DNA from: Whitmania pigra
Taxonomy: Eukaryota; Annelida; Clitellata; Hirudinida; Haemopidae
DNA: 64,000 nucleotides
Assembly (NCBI GenBank): GCA_021613335.1
Contig: JAJTWR010000021.1
Coordinates: 4,023,501 to 4,087,500, forward strand
Direction of reading: 5' to 3'
Positions 40,214 to 52,045 of the stretch are shown here, in pieces; position 1 is the stretch's first letter; every line of letters begins with the position of its first letter. The position numbers and the translations under genes were made by a program. The notes beneath the pieces are model-generated. The model saw only the letters and a list, made by a program, of their open reading frames with translations, ran no database searches and had not been told where the DNA came from.

Positions 40214-41621
40214 ATGAATTACTATCAGCCGCACGAGCGCATCCTGCCGCCAGACGGTTTGGGCGGTTCTTCCACCGGGGCGGCTCCATCCCCCCTTTAC
40301 CTATCCGATTTGGGCCAGCAACAACATGCCATGATGGGCTATGATCCTGACCTTTTAGCCTCGGTGCACCACAGTTACAGAAGCGGTTCAGCCATCGGGG
40401 CTTACAGGTATCAGCCCTCGACTGGAGATTTGGCAGGGCAGGAAAACCTGTCTCTGGACAGTCAACTAAGGAGCAGTGGACTGGGGGGGCTGGGTCCAAG
40501 GTACCGCGGATCGGATCACGATTCGAGTTCTTCATCGGCTCTCCACTGTAGTCCACTTTACCCTCAGAATCTCTACTCCAGCTATCTCCAGCCGTCTGAT
40601 CTTAGCCAGTCGGATGTCAAAGACTACGGCTATAAGTCGGCTCTCGGGGCATACGTCAGCGCCCAGCAGTCTCATCCACCATTCCAACAATCGCCGATCC
40701 TCGACGACTCCCGCTACATGACCGGCGGCTACGGGAGCGGCTTATCGGCGGCAAACTCGGCCGGTAGGTACTCGGCCAGTCACAGTCACCATCAGTCTCT
40801 GGGCTCTGGCAGTAACTCCCAGTTGATCGGACGAGGAAGCAGTATGTCGGGTCACATGAACGGAAACGGTGGCTTGGGGAATGACCTGAGTTCGTCACCT
40901 CCTCTTTCCAATTCCAACTCCAATTCGTCGGCTTCGTCCTCGTCCTCGTCGTCTACGACCTCGAGCAAGTACTTCGGCAGCGGACAGCAAAAGCAGTCAA
41001 ACCATCACGGTTCGTCGACGAAGTCCGGCATGATGGAGACCGGTGGGATGGGACTAGTGAGCCACAGGCCATTCTCCTCTGAGGACAGTGGCAATGACAT
41101 GATCAAGCAGATGATGATGTCGAATGGCTCTCAGATCCTCAGTCACCAGTCAGTCAACGGAATCAAACCGGAGAACGAAGACTTTGCAGCGGCTCAAATG
41201 CAGAAATGTCAGGGGGGTAAGACGACTCCAGCCCTCCAGAAGCAGCGGCCGAAGGGGGCGCAAGCCATGAGGGAATACGGGATTGCCGGGGAAAACAACA
41301 ACATCGATCCATTCCACGACGGCATCAGTCCCGAGGCTGCCGGAGATATGTCGGTCAAGGGCGGAAGGGAGGAAGGCTTCGACGGGGATTCGAGGAGTCC
41401 TCAGCCCATGGCCATAGCTCTCAACAGCGGTCAGCTGCAGTCGGAAGACGCCAGCGGTGGAGGCGACAAAAGCAAAAATAGCGTTGGCGGCTTGAGCGAT
41501 AGCGAGGACGGTGGCTGCGGCGTCGACGGTGGTGGGGGAGATGATGATGGGGAGGAAGAGGAGGCCGTGGAGGAGGGGGCTAATGTTCAGCCCATGTTCC
41601 CCTGGATGAAATCGCACCAAG
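40214..41621 (+). CDS. Hox coding exon 1: N-terminal region and hexapeptide
   Basis: 469 codons plus one base. The exon is clearly more GC-rich than its surroundings, with codon-like periodicity over 1.4 kb. It begins [10 protein letters not shown]. It carries tyrosine- and serine-rich stretches, [20 protein letters not shown] around residues 232-251, and an acidic segment just before the MFPWMK motif. The donor is CAAG|gtaggt, with GT at 41622-41623, leaving a single G to complete a glycine codon with exon 2. Reading through the donor gives only 13 further residues before a TAA at 41660-41662. Confidence 0.95.
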
Positions 41622-44600
41622 GTAGGTCTTCCATTGATTATGCAAATATGAGTGTATTTTAATACAAATTAACATTATATATAATGATGATTATGCTAAT
41701 TATAATAATGTAATCATAACTTATTATAATAAATATAATCTATTATTATTATAATATTACAATAATATCTTGTTTATAATGTCTTAAATGTATCTGGTTG
41801 CAACGATTGACTTTTTTTTCAACTTTTTGAAACACTTTTAAGACGCACATTTCACGCTGAGATGACAAATTGATGAGAATAGGGTCTGACATTTGCGCAA
41901 AAGTGTAATAATAATAGCAATAATAATAACAATAATGTTTATAATAATTTATTCTTTCATAACATAAGGCAGGCGAACGCAACAAGACGATTACAAGTAA
42001 CAAGTTGCACGCTAGTACGAGCAGACGACGATATTAAACCTAAGTTGTTGATTTATGACTCTTGAGCGAATAAATCATTCCTAAATAAATAGAATTTCCC
42101 GGGCCACCTCTCTGCGTTATATCACTCGGCTAGCCGTGAACGGATGGTCGTCCGTTCGACAAGCCGTGACTAATGGCTGGATCAGTCTCACTTGAAGTGG
42201 ATATTAGTCCGCTTAGTCGACGCTAATGAGAATAGTGGGTGGGTGTTTTTTTTGGGGGGGGGAAGAGTTAGGGTAAGGACTGGGTGGAGGAGGTATTGTT
42301 AGATTGTTATGATCATTCTTATTGTGATTTCATGGGTGTGCTTTTGAAATTGACGAAATAGTGACGGGCGTTTCAGAGAGAAATTGAATACAAAATGAAT
42401 GGGTGACGTTACATTGAATTCGAAATTGACTAAATTTTGAACTCTGTGGCATAAATTATATTAATAAATTATATTTATACATAATATGAACAATAACTGA
42501 ACAAATAATTAATTAATGCACTTAGTTTCATTTCCATCAAGTCAACCACCAACCATCCTTTCAACTATTCCAGCAATTTCACGGTGAATCGAATTAATTC
42601 AGCCATTCAAGCGAGAACAGTAGCAAATAGAAAAAAAAAAACGGTAGCAATGTTGATCACGCACCTGTCGTCGATGATTATTGTCTCCCTATCAATGTAC
42701 AAAACAATGACTCTCATCTGTGACATCAAATTGACGATCGATGCCGCTTCTCACGACACGCAGATGTGCATTTAGCGACCGCATTGTTAGTCGAACTCGT
42801 CGTCCCCAAAACAAAGTCCAGATGGCAGCCAGACCCCTCACTCCTCCATCAACCAATTGGCCAAGGTTAGACCCTCTCGCATGGCCGGTTCCACACCTCA
42901 ACCTGTTGTTAGCCGTTGTTACTGAGGGCCATTTATGGCTAGTCCCTTTTTTTCTGGTTAATGGAATGAAATTGAAATTCTCCTTCTGAATGGTCATTTG
43001 TTTCGAGTTGGAATCCACTTTCTTTGAGTGGATTCATTCGAGTATGACGGTCTCCTCAACGCAAGTCTTTGATTCGTGAAATTGCCGTTTTACCTGTACG
43101 ATGAATTTTTAATGCATAGACTTGGTGTGAATGCCCCATTCATATTTTATTCAAACAAACACACGCACATGCGCACACATCTTTCCGGTTAACCTTGGCA
43201 TTCGATGATTACCATGGTAACAGGAATGCTAATTACGGTGGCGTGGAATACCTTCGGATTGAGGGACTTATAAAATCTATTGAGCGGTTGCAATTGGAAA
43301 TTACTCACAGTTTGATTGACTGATTGGCTAGTTAATTGAATGATTGATTGACCTTTCGATGTATGGGGAAGTTCTTGGCTTATGATCCTGCTATGCTTTG
43401 CTTGCTAAGAGATTATGACAAAAAAGTATTATTACAATATTCTTATTATCATTGATAATGTGTTTTTTGTTATTATCCTCATGATTATTTAGAATTATGA
43501 AATTGCCATTAAGCTATAATTAAGACTTCTGTTTGGCCAATAGTTATTTGTTAGACAATGACGGCTCCAATGCTTGAATGACGAGCGTAATTTGTGACTG
43601 TTCAATGAAATATGATGCCTTTGTTCTCCAAAGTGACAATGTTACCTGTATTTCAACATCACCTGCATGATCATCATTAAAGGTCCTGTCACCGTCGTCG
43701 TCGTCATCATCATTATCATCATCATCATCATCATCATCACATCTGCTGTGCCACCGGCGTCATCCTCAGATCGCTCTGATAAGATGCAAGGGATAACATT
43801 AACAGTAAAAAAGAAGATATCCACAATGTTCTACTCACAACAACCAACAATAAACCACATCATAATTACAGATCAATAAAATTTATAGCATTACAACTAC
43901 ATTACTTAGGAGTTTGATTATTTAGACATAAAATTAGAATTTTATTGAAAAAAATCCAAAATACAAATCACCTGGTAACATCATGATATCATCACCTCCC
44001 TCCAGAAAACAACATCTTTTCATCGTTTCTCCTTCTTTCGTCTCTTCTCTCCATCGGCCTTTTAAAACCCCTTCTGTGGCAACAATGGTTCAATTTCCAG
44101 ACAACGTTAGGCCGTTGTTGCTCTATTGTTGCCATTAATGAATTAATGAACAAACGAATGAATGAATGAACGAATGAATGAATAAATGAATGAATGAATG
44201 AATGAGTGAGTGAGTGAATGAATGAATGAATGAATGAATGAATGAATGAATGAGTGAATGACATGAGTATCCAATAACTCAAACTGACTAATCACATAGG
44301 ACTTCAATTGGCATCATTTTAAAGATGTTTGCATGGATACGAGAGATCGTTACCAGCGTCATCCCCGTATCCCCCGTGTACTGGCCGTAATCGGCCCCGT
44401 AATGGCTGGAAAGCTCTAGCCGGAGATCGTCTCTTAGCCTGGATGAGCTCTGACGTAATGAGGGATTTTCCATGTGACTTAGATAGACGATGATCACTGA
44501 TTGGATGTTATTATTGATGTCTGATGATGATGATGATGATGATGATGACGAGGAGGAGGAGGAGGAGGAGGAGGTGGATGAAGAGAATGATGATTATAAT

Positions 44601-47600
44601 AATATCATTGAAACATTTTATTCAGCCCTCAAACACGTTCTGAATCCGTCGTCAAAAAACATCACCGTAATATTTTAAGTCCTCAAACGGGTCAAGGACC
44701 ATAATTATGAATATTTTTAATTCGAATGTAAAGATTGAAGTGATTAAACGAATTTTTTAAATATTGTCACTACCACTATTAATAATAATAAAATAATACC
44801 ATATTAACTGGTAATTAATCATATTTTCAATCATTAATCCACCATCCACTCAACCGCCTGTAACTCATCATCAGCTGACAATCAACAATCGACGAAGACG
44901 TGATCCACGATGTTCCAGAAATAAACACAACCGTCTTTTGTGGTTATCAGGAAAAACCCATTCTTGGAAAACAAGGTTCTTGGGAAAAACCATCGCCTTC
45001 CAACTGCTCTAACGATTTCCAAGCTCCTTCTTTTTGTCTTTCTTTCAATCTCTGAGTATTCTAACCGGATTTATTCATCATCATTTCATCAATTCATCAT
45101 CATTTCATCAACTCATCATCAATTCATCATCAACTTATCTTCATTTCATCTTCAATGCATTTCTAATGAAATTCACGGTTTGATGATTCATCTCCTGAAG
45201 GTCGAGGTTTGTTTATGTCTGAATCGTTCTGATTGGCTGGTGTCAGCCAATGAAACTTTTTAAACGAGGCACTTGCATATGACGATGATGATGATGGTGG
45301 TGATGATGATGATGATCTCATTACGTATTGAATCAGGCTGCGACATGCAATAGATACACAGGCACTCATAAATCAAATTATTCCCGACAAATGATAATAT
45401 TAAATTATAATATTAAACCATAATAGCCAACAACATTCCAGCATTGAATATGCAGATGAGTTTATGTAAATTTGAACAGTTACGCAATCAGTCTCATCTT
45501 ATTGGTTTGTTTAATGCACCTCGTCCATCCATCACTGAATAGGATGTGCTCAATGAATTGAGTCATTCAAACTTGATTGTGCAATTTCACAATCATCGTC
45601 GACGTCATCATTATTATCGTCATCATTATCATCATCATCATTGTTATCATCATCATCAAAAACACTTACTGCTTAATTTCTATTTTGCTCATAAATAAGA
45701 GAAAGTAATAAATTGAATTAAAATTCGTGAATTTGATGAAATATTTTTGACAAACGTCAAAAACTTCCCTCGGAATAAAATCATCGTTTAAATAATTATT
45801 TACCAACAATTTCTCATAAAACAAAATTCAAAATTAATCTCCGTCCAATAGATGCAGAATTAATTTGACAATAAATATAGAATTGCTTTAAAAAATAAAA
45901 TGAAAACCTATAATTTAAATGTAAAATCGGTGATTGGTAAATATCATTTATTTATTTATTTATAACATCCACTTAATTACATTTTTATTCGTTACTTAAT
46001 ATAAACTATGCATCGCTAAGAACAAAAATAATCCTAATTCTTATCCATACCAAATGTCTTTGGAAGTATTAGAAAATATCCAACCGAAGTGGAATTTCTC
46101 CATGTCTACCCATCCAATATCCATCTACCCGAATCCACCCAGCATCCACCCACAATCGACTCAACATCCACGCACCACCCACGATTATTATTCATTATAT
46201 GCACCTACCAACCACCCATCCATGGATGGTTTTTTCACTTCCACTTAAGAATCCATTTTCAATGCGTGGCAAGGAGGAGAAATTTGAATCTCCAATTAAT
46301 AACGTCCACAATTGATGATGAATTGATGAATGCATTGATGATGAATTTATGAATTCATTGATGATGAATTGATTAATACATTGATGATGAATTGCCTCAC
46401 ACTTTGAATGTATAAAAAAACTTACTTCCTTTCATGTTTTTTAAAATATATTTTTCGACATTTTTCTAATTTCGACTGAAAATGTGTTTTTTTGAATTTG
46501 AAAGTCTCAGAATGTCAATATTACGTCTAAGATTTAAAACGGAACTTCTACGTGGAGTTTCTCACGTATTTGGTATCGGATGTTTGTTTACCAGACGAAC
46601 TGAGGGGGATGTAAAAATGATTGATGGATGAGTGGATTTGAAGTGTTTATCTTCTTAATACGTTAGGCTCGTATTTTTCTCATTTACCGGCAACCAATAT
46701 GCCAAATCAACAATTCGTTCCTTAAGCGAATCAAACCTAGCCAGTTTGTCCCACCCGATCGTGGTGCTTCAACCATTCACTCAAACATCTACTCATCCAT
46801 TCACTCAAACATCTACTCAACCATTCACTCAAACATCTACCAAACACCCATTCTTGTTTTTACCCAACCACTCTTTTTCCCCAAATCCTCGGTCTCGAGT
46901 CGCGCACTCATTAATATCCCCAATCATTCTTCTCCGCCTCTCATCTTGCTACAGCGAAATAAAAAGGAGGAAGGCAGCAGAAACTCGAATCAATCTCGGA
47001 TCTTGACTGATGGCCGAAACTGATCTCGAGGCGACATCAAGAAAAAGGAACAAGCACTCTTAGAAATTAAGCTTCCTCCTTTAGTTATATCGTGTCTGAG
47101 TGAGTAATGAGGCTCTGGATAAGAGATTGCAATGCCGCTGCCTGGATGAGTAACTAGGGTGGGTATAACGAGAAGGGGAGTATGAATAGGCTAGCATACG
47201 ATTGAATTCGGTAATGTTAATAGTATAGGATGAGTATGAATAGAGTGGGATCATTAGGGTTTGATGAATAGGGTGATTGTAGTCTTATCTTACCAAGAAC
47301 TGGAGAAAGACTTGGTAGGTGGCGAGCTGTATGTGTCGATGGAGAAGCAATTAATCAAAGCCCTCCTCAAATCCATCCTCAAACAGTGCAGCTCGTCGGT
47401 ACTTTTGACTCATTTGAAGACCCGATGATGTACAGGTTCGATTGGCCTGCAAGTGATTCTATTTTTATGCTGGAAGATGATTAAAGCGCTTGATGTTGGG
47501 TTTGAGAGCAGTGGCTCGAATTAGATGGATGGAAGTATTTTTACAATTATAATAATAATAATTATTATTATAATATTTTATTATTGATAAATTGAATTAG

Positions 47601-49052
47601 TCACAGAAAATTGTTAGGATTTTAAAATGATTTAACAATATTTAGTGAGAAAAGATAAAAAGTGAGTTTACAGAATGAGAACAAAATACTACCTTGTTTA
47701 TGGCAGCACAATTCCTGCGTAGCATCACGTCCTACGAACGCACGCACAACATCACAGGATAATAAACAGACATCAAGCCTGATGAATAGATAGATAGATA
47801 AATTGATGGATGGATTGGTGAATGGATGGATGGATTAATGAATGAGTGGATGGACGGACGGATAGGTGGATGGCTGGACGGATGAATGGATAGAATGGAC
47901 GAAAAGATCTGGGAAGATGGAGTGGAAAGCACCGGTACAAATGTAGCTGGAAAAACGGAAAGGCTTTGGATTGGTTCCTCTGAGATCATCTCCATGATTG
48001 ATTGCCGATTGGAAATTAGATTGGATCTTACTCTTCCCATCGCCCTTCGTTATCCACCCATCCATCCATCCATCTATCCAACCAACCACCTGAGATCCAT
48101 CCTGAGATTCTAAAATCAATCATTATCATAATCATTATCATAATCATTTCCAGTCAATAAAATCTCAAAACTTCAAATCAATTCACTGCGATTCAGTAAA
48201 AACATCGCTAATTCTTTCAGACAGTCGATTGATGGATGGGTGGATGGATGACTGATAATGATAATGAAGGATGGATATATGGATGTATGGATGGATGTCT
48301 GAGGTGATTGGATGTGGATGACTCTGCACAAATGAACGAGCTGGTTGCTAATTGTTCCTACATCCATTGCCATGACGACGACGATGATGATAATGATGAT
48401 AATGACGTATTTCATAACATTGATGTTGTTGATGATGGCGGTTCATTAGCGAATCAAGTGATGCAAATAGCACTCGTAAATAATTACGACCAATAAATAT
48501 CTACTAAAATATTCTTCCACCGATAATTATTTATAAGAATTGTCCCCTTTTGGTTCCGTACTTCTAATTTGGAATGTTTATTTTGGCCGTCCAATCAAAA
48601 GAGGGTGAATTGGGAACTGTGGAATTAATTCGCAATGCCACCTGTGCATGCGGTGCTTGTTCATCATCTTTTGGCACTTTGTATTTCTTCTTCGGGGATA
48701 TTCCTTTTGGATTGATTGATTGAATGATTGATTGAATGACTTAGTAATTGAATGAACGAGTGTATGATTGATAGTTTTATTGAATTGCTGGGAATTTGAT
48801 TGATTGGTAACTGATTGGCTGAGTGACTTATTAGCTGATTGATTGATTGAATGCATGAATGTGTGACTGAACTGGATGAATTTGTCATGGCATAGTGAGA
48901 ATCTAAAACAACGACTTTCATGACAACAAGAACAATGTCATGTTCAACATCAAATGTTGCGTCACCGGTGGATGGTTAAATACAGGTGATACTACATGAG
49001 AGTTGCGCTCACTTCCTCCTCATCATGTCATGCATTTCATGATTCCATAACG

Positions 49053-49094
<42 letters not shown>

Positions 49095-49114
49095 TAATAA
49101 TGATGATGATGATG

Positions 49115-49212
<98 letters not shown>

Positions 49213-50589
49213 TAATAATAATAATAATAATAATATAATAATAATAATATAATAATAATAATAATAATAATGAAGATGATAATAATAAACACGTAGACAA
49301 GACTTTTAAGCAATTTATATTACTTTTTTATTTTTTATTTTCAAGAGAAAATGCGATAAAAACTCCCTTTAATTTTCGGCAATTTCGAATCATTTTCCAG
49401 CAATTCTCTCGAATAATTCGTAGGTAATTTTCCAGCAAAATTTCAGATAAATGAATAAATTATAGAAATTGAAGAAATCTACTCACCAAAGATTGTTTAA
49501 GGAAATTGTTAAGAAACTTACGACGACGATGTTGATGATGATGATGATGATGATGATGACGATGATGTTGATGACGATGACGATGATGATGATGACGATG
49601 ATGATCATTCTTCTTGGGTAGTTAATATTACAATTTGTGATGGTGTTACCCTAATAGATGTTATTATTTTCTCTCTTCTTATTAGTTAATTAATTAATCA
49701 TTTACGCGTATAAATATTTGTTGATTTTACAAAATGTCATTTAGTAATGGTTGTTACTGTACAATGATTATTGATATGGTTATTAAAATGATTATAATTA
49801 TTAAAATGATTGCAATTATTAAAATGATTGTAATTATTAAAATGATTATAATTATTAAAATGATTGCAATTATTAAAATGATTGTAATTATTAAAATGAT
49901 TATAATTATTAAAAGAAATAAAAATGACTCAGATTCGTCACATCCTGCCAGGTCTGTATTTTTTCTGCAAACAAGGTAACAATCATCGGTGGATGACGAC
50001 GATGACGATGACGGTGATGATGACGACGATCATGCTGACAATGATAACTGTGGTGGTGATGATGATGAGGAGGAGGAGGATGGCGATGAGGATGGGGATT
50101 GTGATGGCGGTGGTAAACGTGTTGATATTATTATGTGATAACGTGACCAAAAAGGTGGTTAGCAGAAAAATACAAAACATCGACAACAACAACGACAACC
50201 GATTAAAATCCCACGTTAATATACAACAAGGTCCTGTTTACAAACACAAGAAAATATAAACAAACACAAGCGATGGAAAATCCACCCAGCCATCCATCGG
50301 ACTGGGAAGTTCATCGGGTCAGAACAAGTGATGCATGACGCACTGTGAACAGGGTCTAATGAGGTTACGCATGACTGATGACGGTGGCGCGCCCCATAAA
50401 TGATGGCTAGCCCGCGACCTATGAACTCTGACGTCACAGTTAACTCTATTAGGTCAATAATTATTCTCCGGTCCTGGTTTATGAGACCACCCTTATGACA
50501 CGCTGTTCGGTTGCCATGCAAAAGTCATGAAAGAGGAGACGGACTATAAATAACTTGTTGGAATATTATTGTTGTGATTAATGTTATTA

Positions 50590-50648
<59 letters not shown>

Positions 50649-50656
50649 TATTATTA

Positions 50657-50687
<31 letters not shown>

Positions 50688-51344
50688 TAATATCGTATGC
50701 AATTCACGACAACATAATGATTTATGATATTACTGCATGCATCCCATTACCTATCATAATTTACGATAATTTTCTAATAAACCTCATTATCATACGCATC
50801 TCATTAGCATATATATTAGCAATTATAATTTATGATAAACAGGACTCAGCAGAAAAAGGGGCAGGCAGACGTACACGAGGTTCCAGACTCTGGAGCTGGA
50901 AAAGGAATTCCACTTCAACAAGTACCTGACCAGGAGAAGGAGGATCGAAATATCCCACCAATTGTGTCTCACCGAGAGACAGGTAAGTGGCCGTTCATTT
51001 GCATATGATTAATTTTTAATTTTTGTTTTTTTTTTGTTTGTTTTAGATGCATTTTATTATATCGAGTTCGTGTTTAGTCGATCATAGGTATCTCAATGGG
51101 ATGTGAAGGCGTTTTTTAGTCGCTACACCATTTATGTAGAGCCCGCTTCGAACATTATTTCTGTCAATATATCAATTTTTGTGTACTAATTCTTGCCGAT
51201 TAGCGTTTAAACATATTAACTGTGAATAAATAATTATGGTGCTTGATGACTTAGATGTTTAAGGTTATTGGTCTGATTTATCCAATCCAGGTCAAGATTT
51301 GGTTTCAAAACAGACGAATGAAATGGAAGAAAGAAGCGCGATAA
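40214..51344 (+). CDS. Central-class (Antp/Hox6-8-like) Hox homeodomain transcription factor, three coding exons
   Basis: Spliced coding region join(40214-41621, 50843-50982, 51291-51344), about 533 aa. It encodes a nuclear sequence-specific regulator of axial patterning. Seen: a Ser/Gly/Gln-rich N-terminal part with a serine run at about residues 226-251, an acidic patch DDDGEEEE at 443-450, the hexapeptide MFPWMK at 461-466 (binds PBX/Exd), a linker of only a few residues, then a homeodomain at about 473-532. Helix 3 reads [15 protein letters not shown] with Q50 and N51. The protein ends one residue after homeodomain position 60. Phases agree at both junctions (phase 1 at intron 1, phase 0 at intron 2) and all four splice sites are GT-AG. 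The start ATG follows an in-frame TGA at 40178-40180. RQTY at homeodomain 5-8 excludes Hox1-5 types; FPWM, the short linker, ISH in helix 2 and ERQVKIWF point to a Hox8-like or divergent Antp-type gene. No UbdA peptide or Lox5 tail follows. The exact paralog is not certain. Confidence 0.96.
43208..43221. promoter_or_regulatory. X-box-like (RFX) palindrome in Hox intron 1
   Basis: ATTACCATGGTAAC, one mismatch from the GTTACCATGGTAAC palindrome. Confidence 0.35.
44137..44263. repeat. (GAAT)n microsatellite
   Basis: GAATGAAT units with a GTGA interruption, inside Hox intron 1. Confidence 0.95.
44521..44585. repeat. (GAT)n then (GAG)n array
   Basis: GAT units followed directly by GAGGAGGAG. Gives an Asp-Glu run when translated. 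Confidence 0.93.
45265..45660. repeat. GAT and ATC triplet arrays
   Basis: GAT units at 45280-45318 and ATC units at 45594-45660, with unique DNA between. Confidence 0.88.
46310..46396. repeat. 23-bp tandem repeat
   Basis: CATTGATGATGAATT starts at 46333, 46356 and 46379, a constant 23-bp step, with a diverged copy at about 46310. Confidence 0.85.
46773..46844. repeat. 24-bp tandem repeat, three copies
   Basis: CCATTCACTCAAACATCTAC starts at 46773, 46797 and 46821. Confidence 0.93.
47785..48310. repeat. GGAT and CATC patches
   Basis: GGAT units at 47785-47895 and 48230-48300, with CATC units at 48052-48090. A short ATTATCATAATC repeat follows at 48121-48150. Confidence 0.82.
48712..48860. 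repeat. Degenerate (GATT)n array
   Basis: GATTGATTGAATGATTG units, interrupted. Confidence 0.82.
49051..49281. repeat. (AAT)n microsatellite, about 230 bp
   Basis: AAT units with a GAT block at 49101-49130 and several single-base slips. Confidence 0.97.
49530..49605. repeat. (GAT)/(GAC)n array
   Basis: GATGATGAC triplets. Confidence 0.92.
49780..49914. repeat. 18-bp minisatellite with 54-bp higher-order structure
   Basis: Unit ATTATTAAAATGATTATA, with the last positions cycling ATA, GCA, GTA, ATA, GCA, GTA, ATA. Three 18-bp variants therefore form a 54-bp higher-order unit. Confidence 0.92.
50587..50696. repeat. (TTA)n microsatellite, about 110 bp
   Basis: TTA units ending about 150 bp upstream of the homeobox exon. 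Confidence 0.97.
50843..50982 (+). CDS. Hox coding exon 2: homeodomain residues 1-44
   Basis: Acceptor is ...gataaacag|GACTCAGC and donor is GAGAGACAG|gtaagtgg. The reading frame set by exon 1 gives [21 protein letters not shown], continuing through [19 protein letters not shown] to CLTERQ. This is an unmistakable Antp-type homeodomain N-terminal arm, helix 1 and helix 2. Compared with canonical Antp the differences are F for Y (position 11), K for R (25), and SHQ for AHA (35-37). A different frame through the same bases is open but meaningless. Confidence 0.96.
50983..51290 (+). other. Hox intron 2, within the homeobox (codons 44/45)
   Basis: 308-bp GT-AG phase-0 intron. It splits the homeodomain between Gln44 and Val45, in front of the recognition helix. 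Homeobox introns at 44/45 recur in other classes; most central-class Hox genes have an uninterrupted homeobox. Confidence 0.93.
51291..51344 (+). CDS. Hox coding exon 3: homeodomain helix 3 and stop
   Basis: The acceptor ...tatccaatccag|GTCAAG is strong. The exon encodes [17 protein letters not shown] then TAA at 51342-51344, completing the recognition helix (W48, F49, Q50, N51, R53). Only 17 codons, too short for automatic ORF calling. The stop comes one codon after homeodomain position 60, so the protein lacks the C-terminal tail most Hox proteins have. A downstream alternative exon cannot be excluded, but no in-frame donor precedes the stop. Confidence 0.95.
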   Translation, partial: VKIWFQNRRMKWKKEAR

Positions 51345-51370
51345 ATAAATAAATTAATTAAATTAATGCG
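51342..51370 (+). terminator. Candidate polyadenylation signals overlapping the Hox stop codon
   Basis: The stop codon runs into TAAATAAATAAATT, giving overlapping AATAAA hexamers from 51344. In AT-rich DNA such hexamers are common by chance, so the true cleavage site could be further downstream. Confidence 0.3.
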
Positions 51371-51969
51371 AGTTAACGAATAATTATAATATCGTTAATA
51401 AATTATTCAAAAGACAATATTAATATGCAAAGTAAGAACACCGACCAATCACAGTTGTTTATGAGTCGAGGAAGTATTTCCATTGGACCGGCTGAAAAAA
51501 GCTCTTACGCCTAATACTGAAAAAATTCTTAAATGAAACTGAAAGTGATACTAACAGATACGAAGGGAATTTTTGTTCCAAACTAGAGCAGACGATCGGC
51601 GGAATTTCCCGTGACTTTAGTTTCAACGCAGGAACGCTTTTGTCCGACTACACAGTTCATTTTTCCCCACTACTTTTGGACGTCTACATTTAGAAAGTGA
51701 AAGTGATTTTTATCTCCGTTTTCCGACCGAGCTACATCGACTGTCAACTGCCATTTCTTGTCTCGACGTTTACCCAGTGTTCCAACAACCACCTCCGCTG
51801 CGGTAGTAAGCGCCTCGACCACACCGGCAGCACACGCCATGACTACACCGACGACAGCATCATCGCCATTTTCAGAAACACTGCCAATTCGAGCTGTAAC
51901 TTCTTGAATTTGAAACTTCAGCTTAAAAATCAGGAGCTGTATGACAGGTAGCTCTGTATTATTTCTTTG

Positions 51970-52045
51970 GTTATCGTCGTCGTCGTCGTCGTCGTAGTCA
52001 TCGTCACCATCATCATCGTCGTCACCATCGTCATCATCATCATCG
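51970..52045. repeat. (CGT)/(CAT)n triplet array
   Basis: CGTCGTCGTAGTCATCGTC-type units downstream of the Hox stop. Confidence 0.93.

Larger units (their letters stand above)
41622..50842 (+). other. Hox intron 1 (about 9.2 kb)
   Basis: GT-AG intron separating the hexapeptide exon from the homeobox exon. Its phase-1 boundaries match. It is filled with unique AT-rich sequence, several microsatellite or minisatellite arrays (44137-44263, 49051-49281, 49780-49914, 50587-50696) and an X-box-like palindrome at 43208. A 7-bp stem hairpin lies at 42138-42157. No other coding exon or RNA gene was recognised in it. Confidence 0.9.

Noticed and set aside
40173..41620. Minus-strand frames (127, 80 and 156 aa) opposite Hox exon 1
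   Set aside because: Shadows of a GC-rich coding exon on the other strand.
42138..42157. Hairpin GAACGGA/TCCGTTC as a microRNA
   Set aside because: Stem of only 7 bp with a 6-nt loop; too short for a precursor.
50717..50929. 70-aa frame overlapping the homeobox exon
   Set aside because: Wrong frame; the correct frame gives a homeodomain with matched splice phases.
40214..51344. Assignment as Hox5/Scr because of the adjacent mir-10
   Set aside because: Homeodomain positions 5-8 (RQTY), FPWM and ERQVKIWF do not fit Hox5; synteny alone is not enough.
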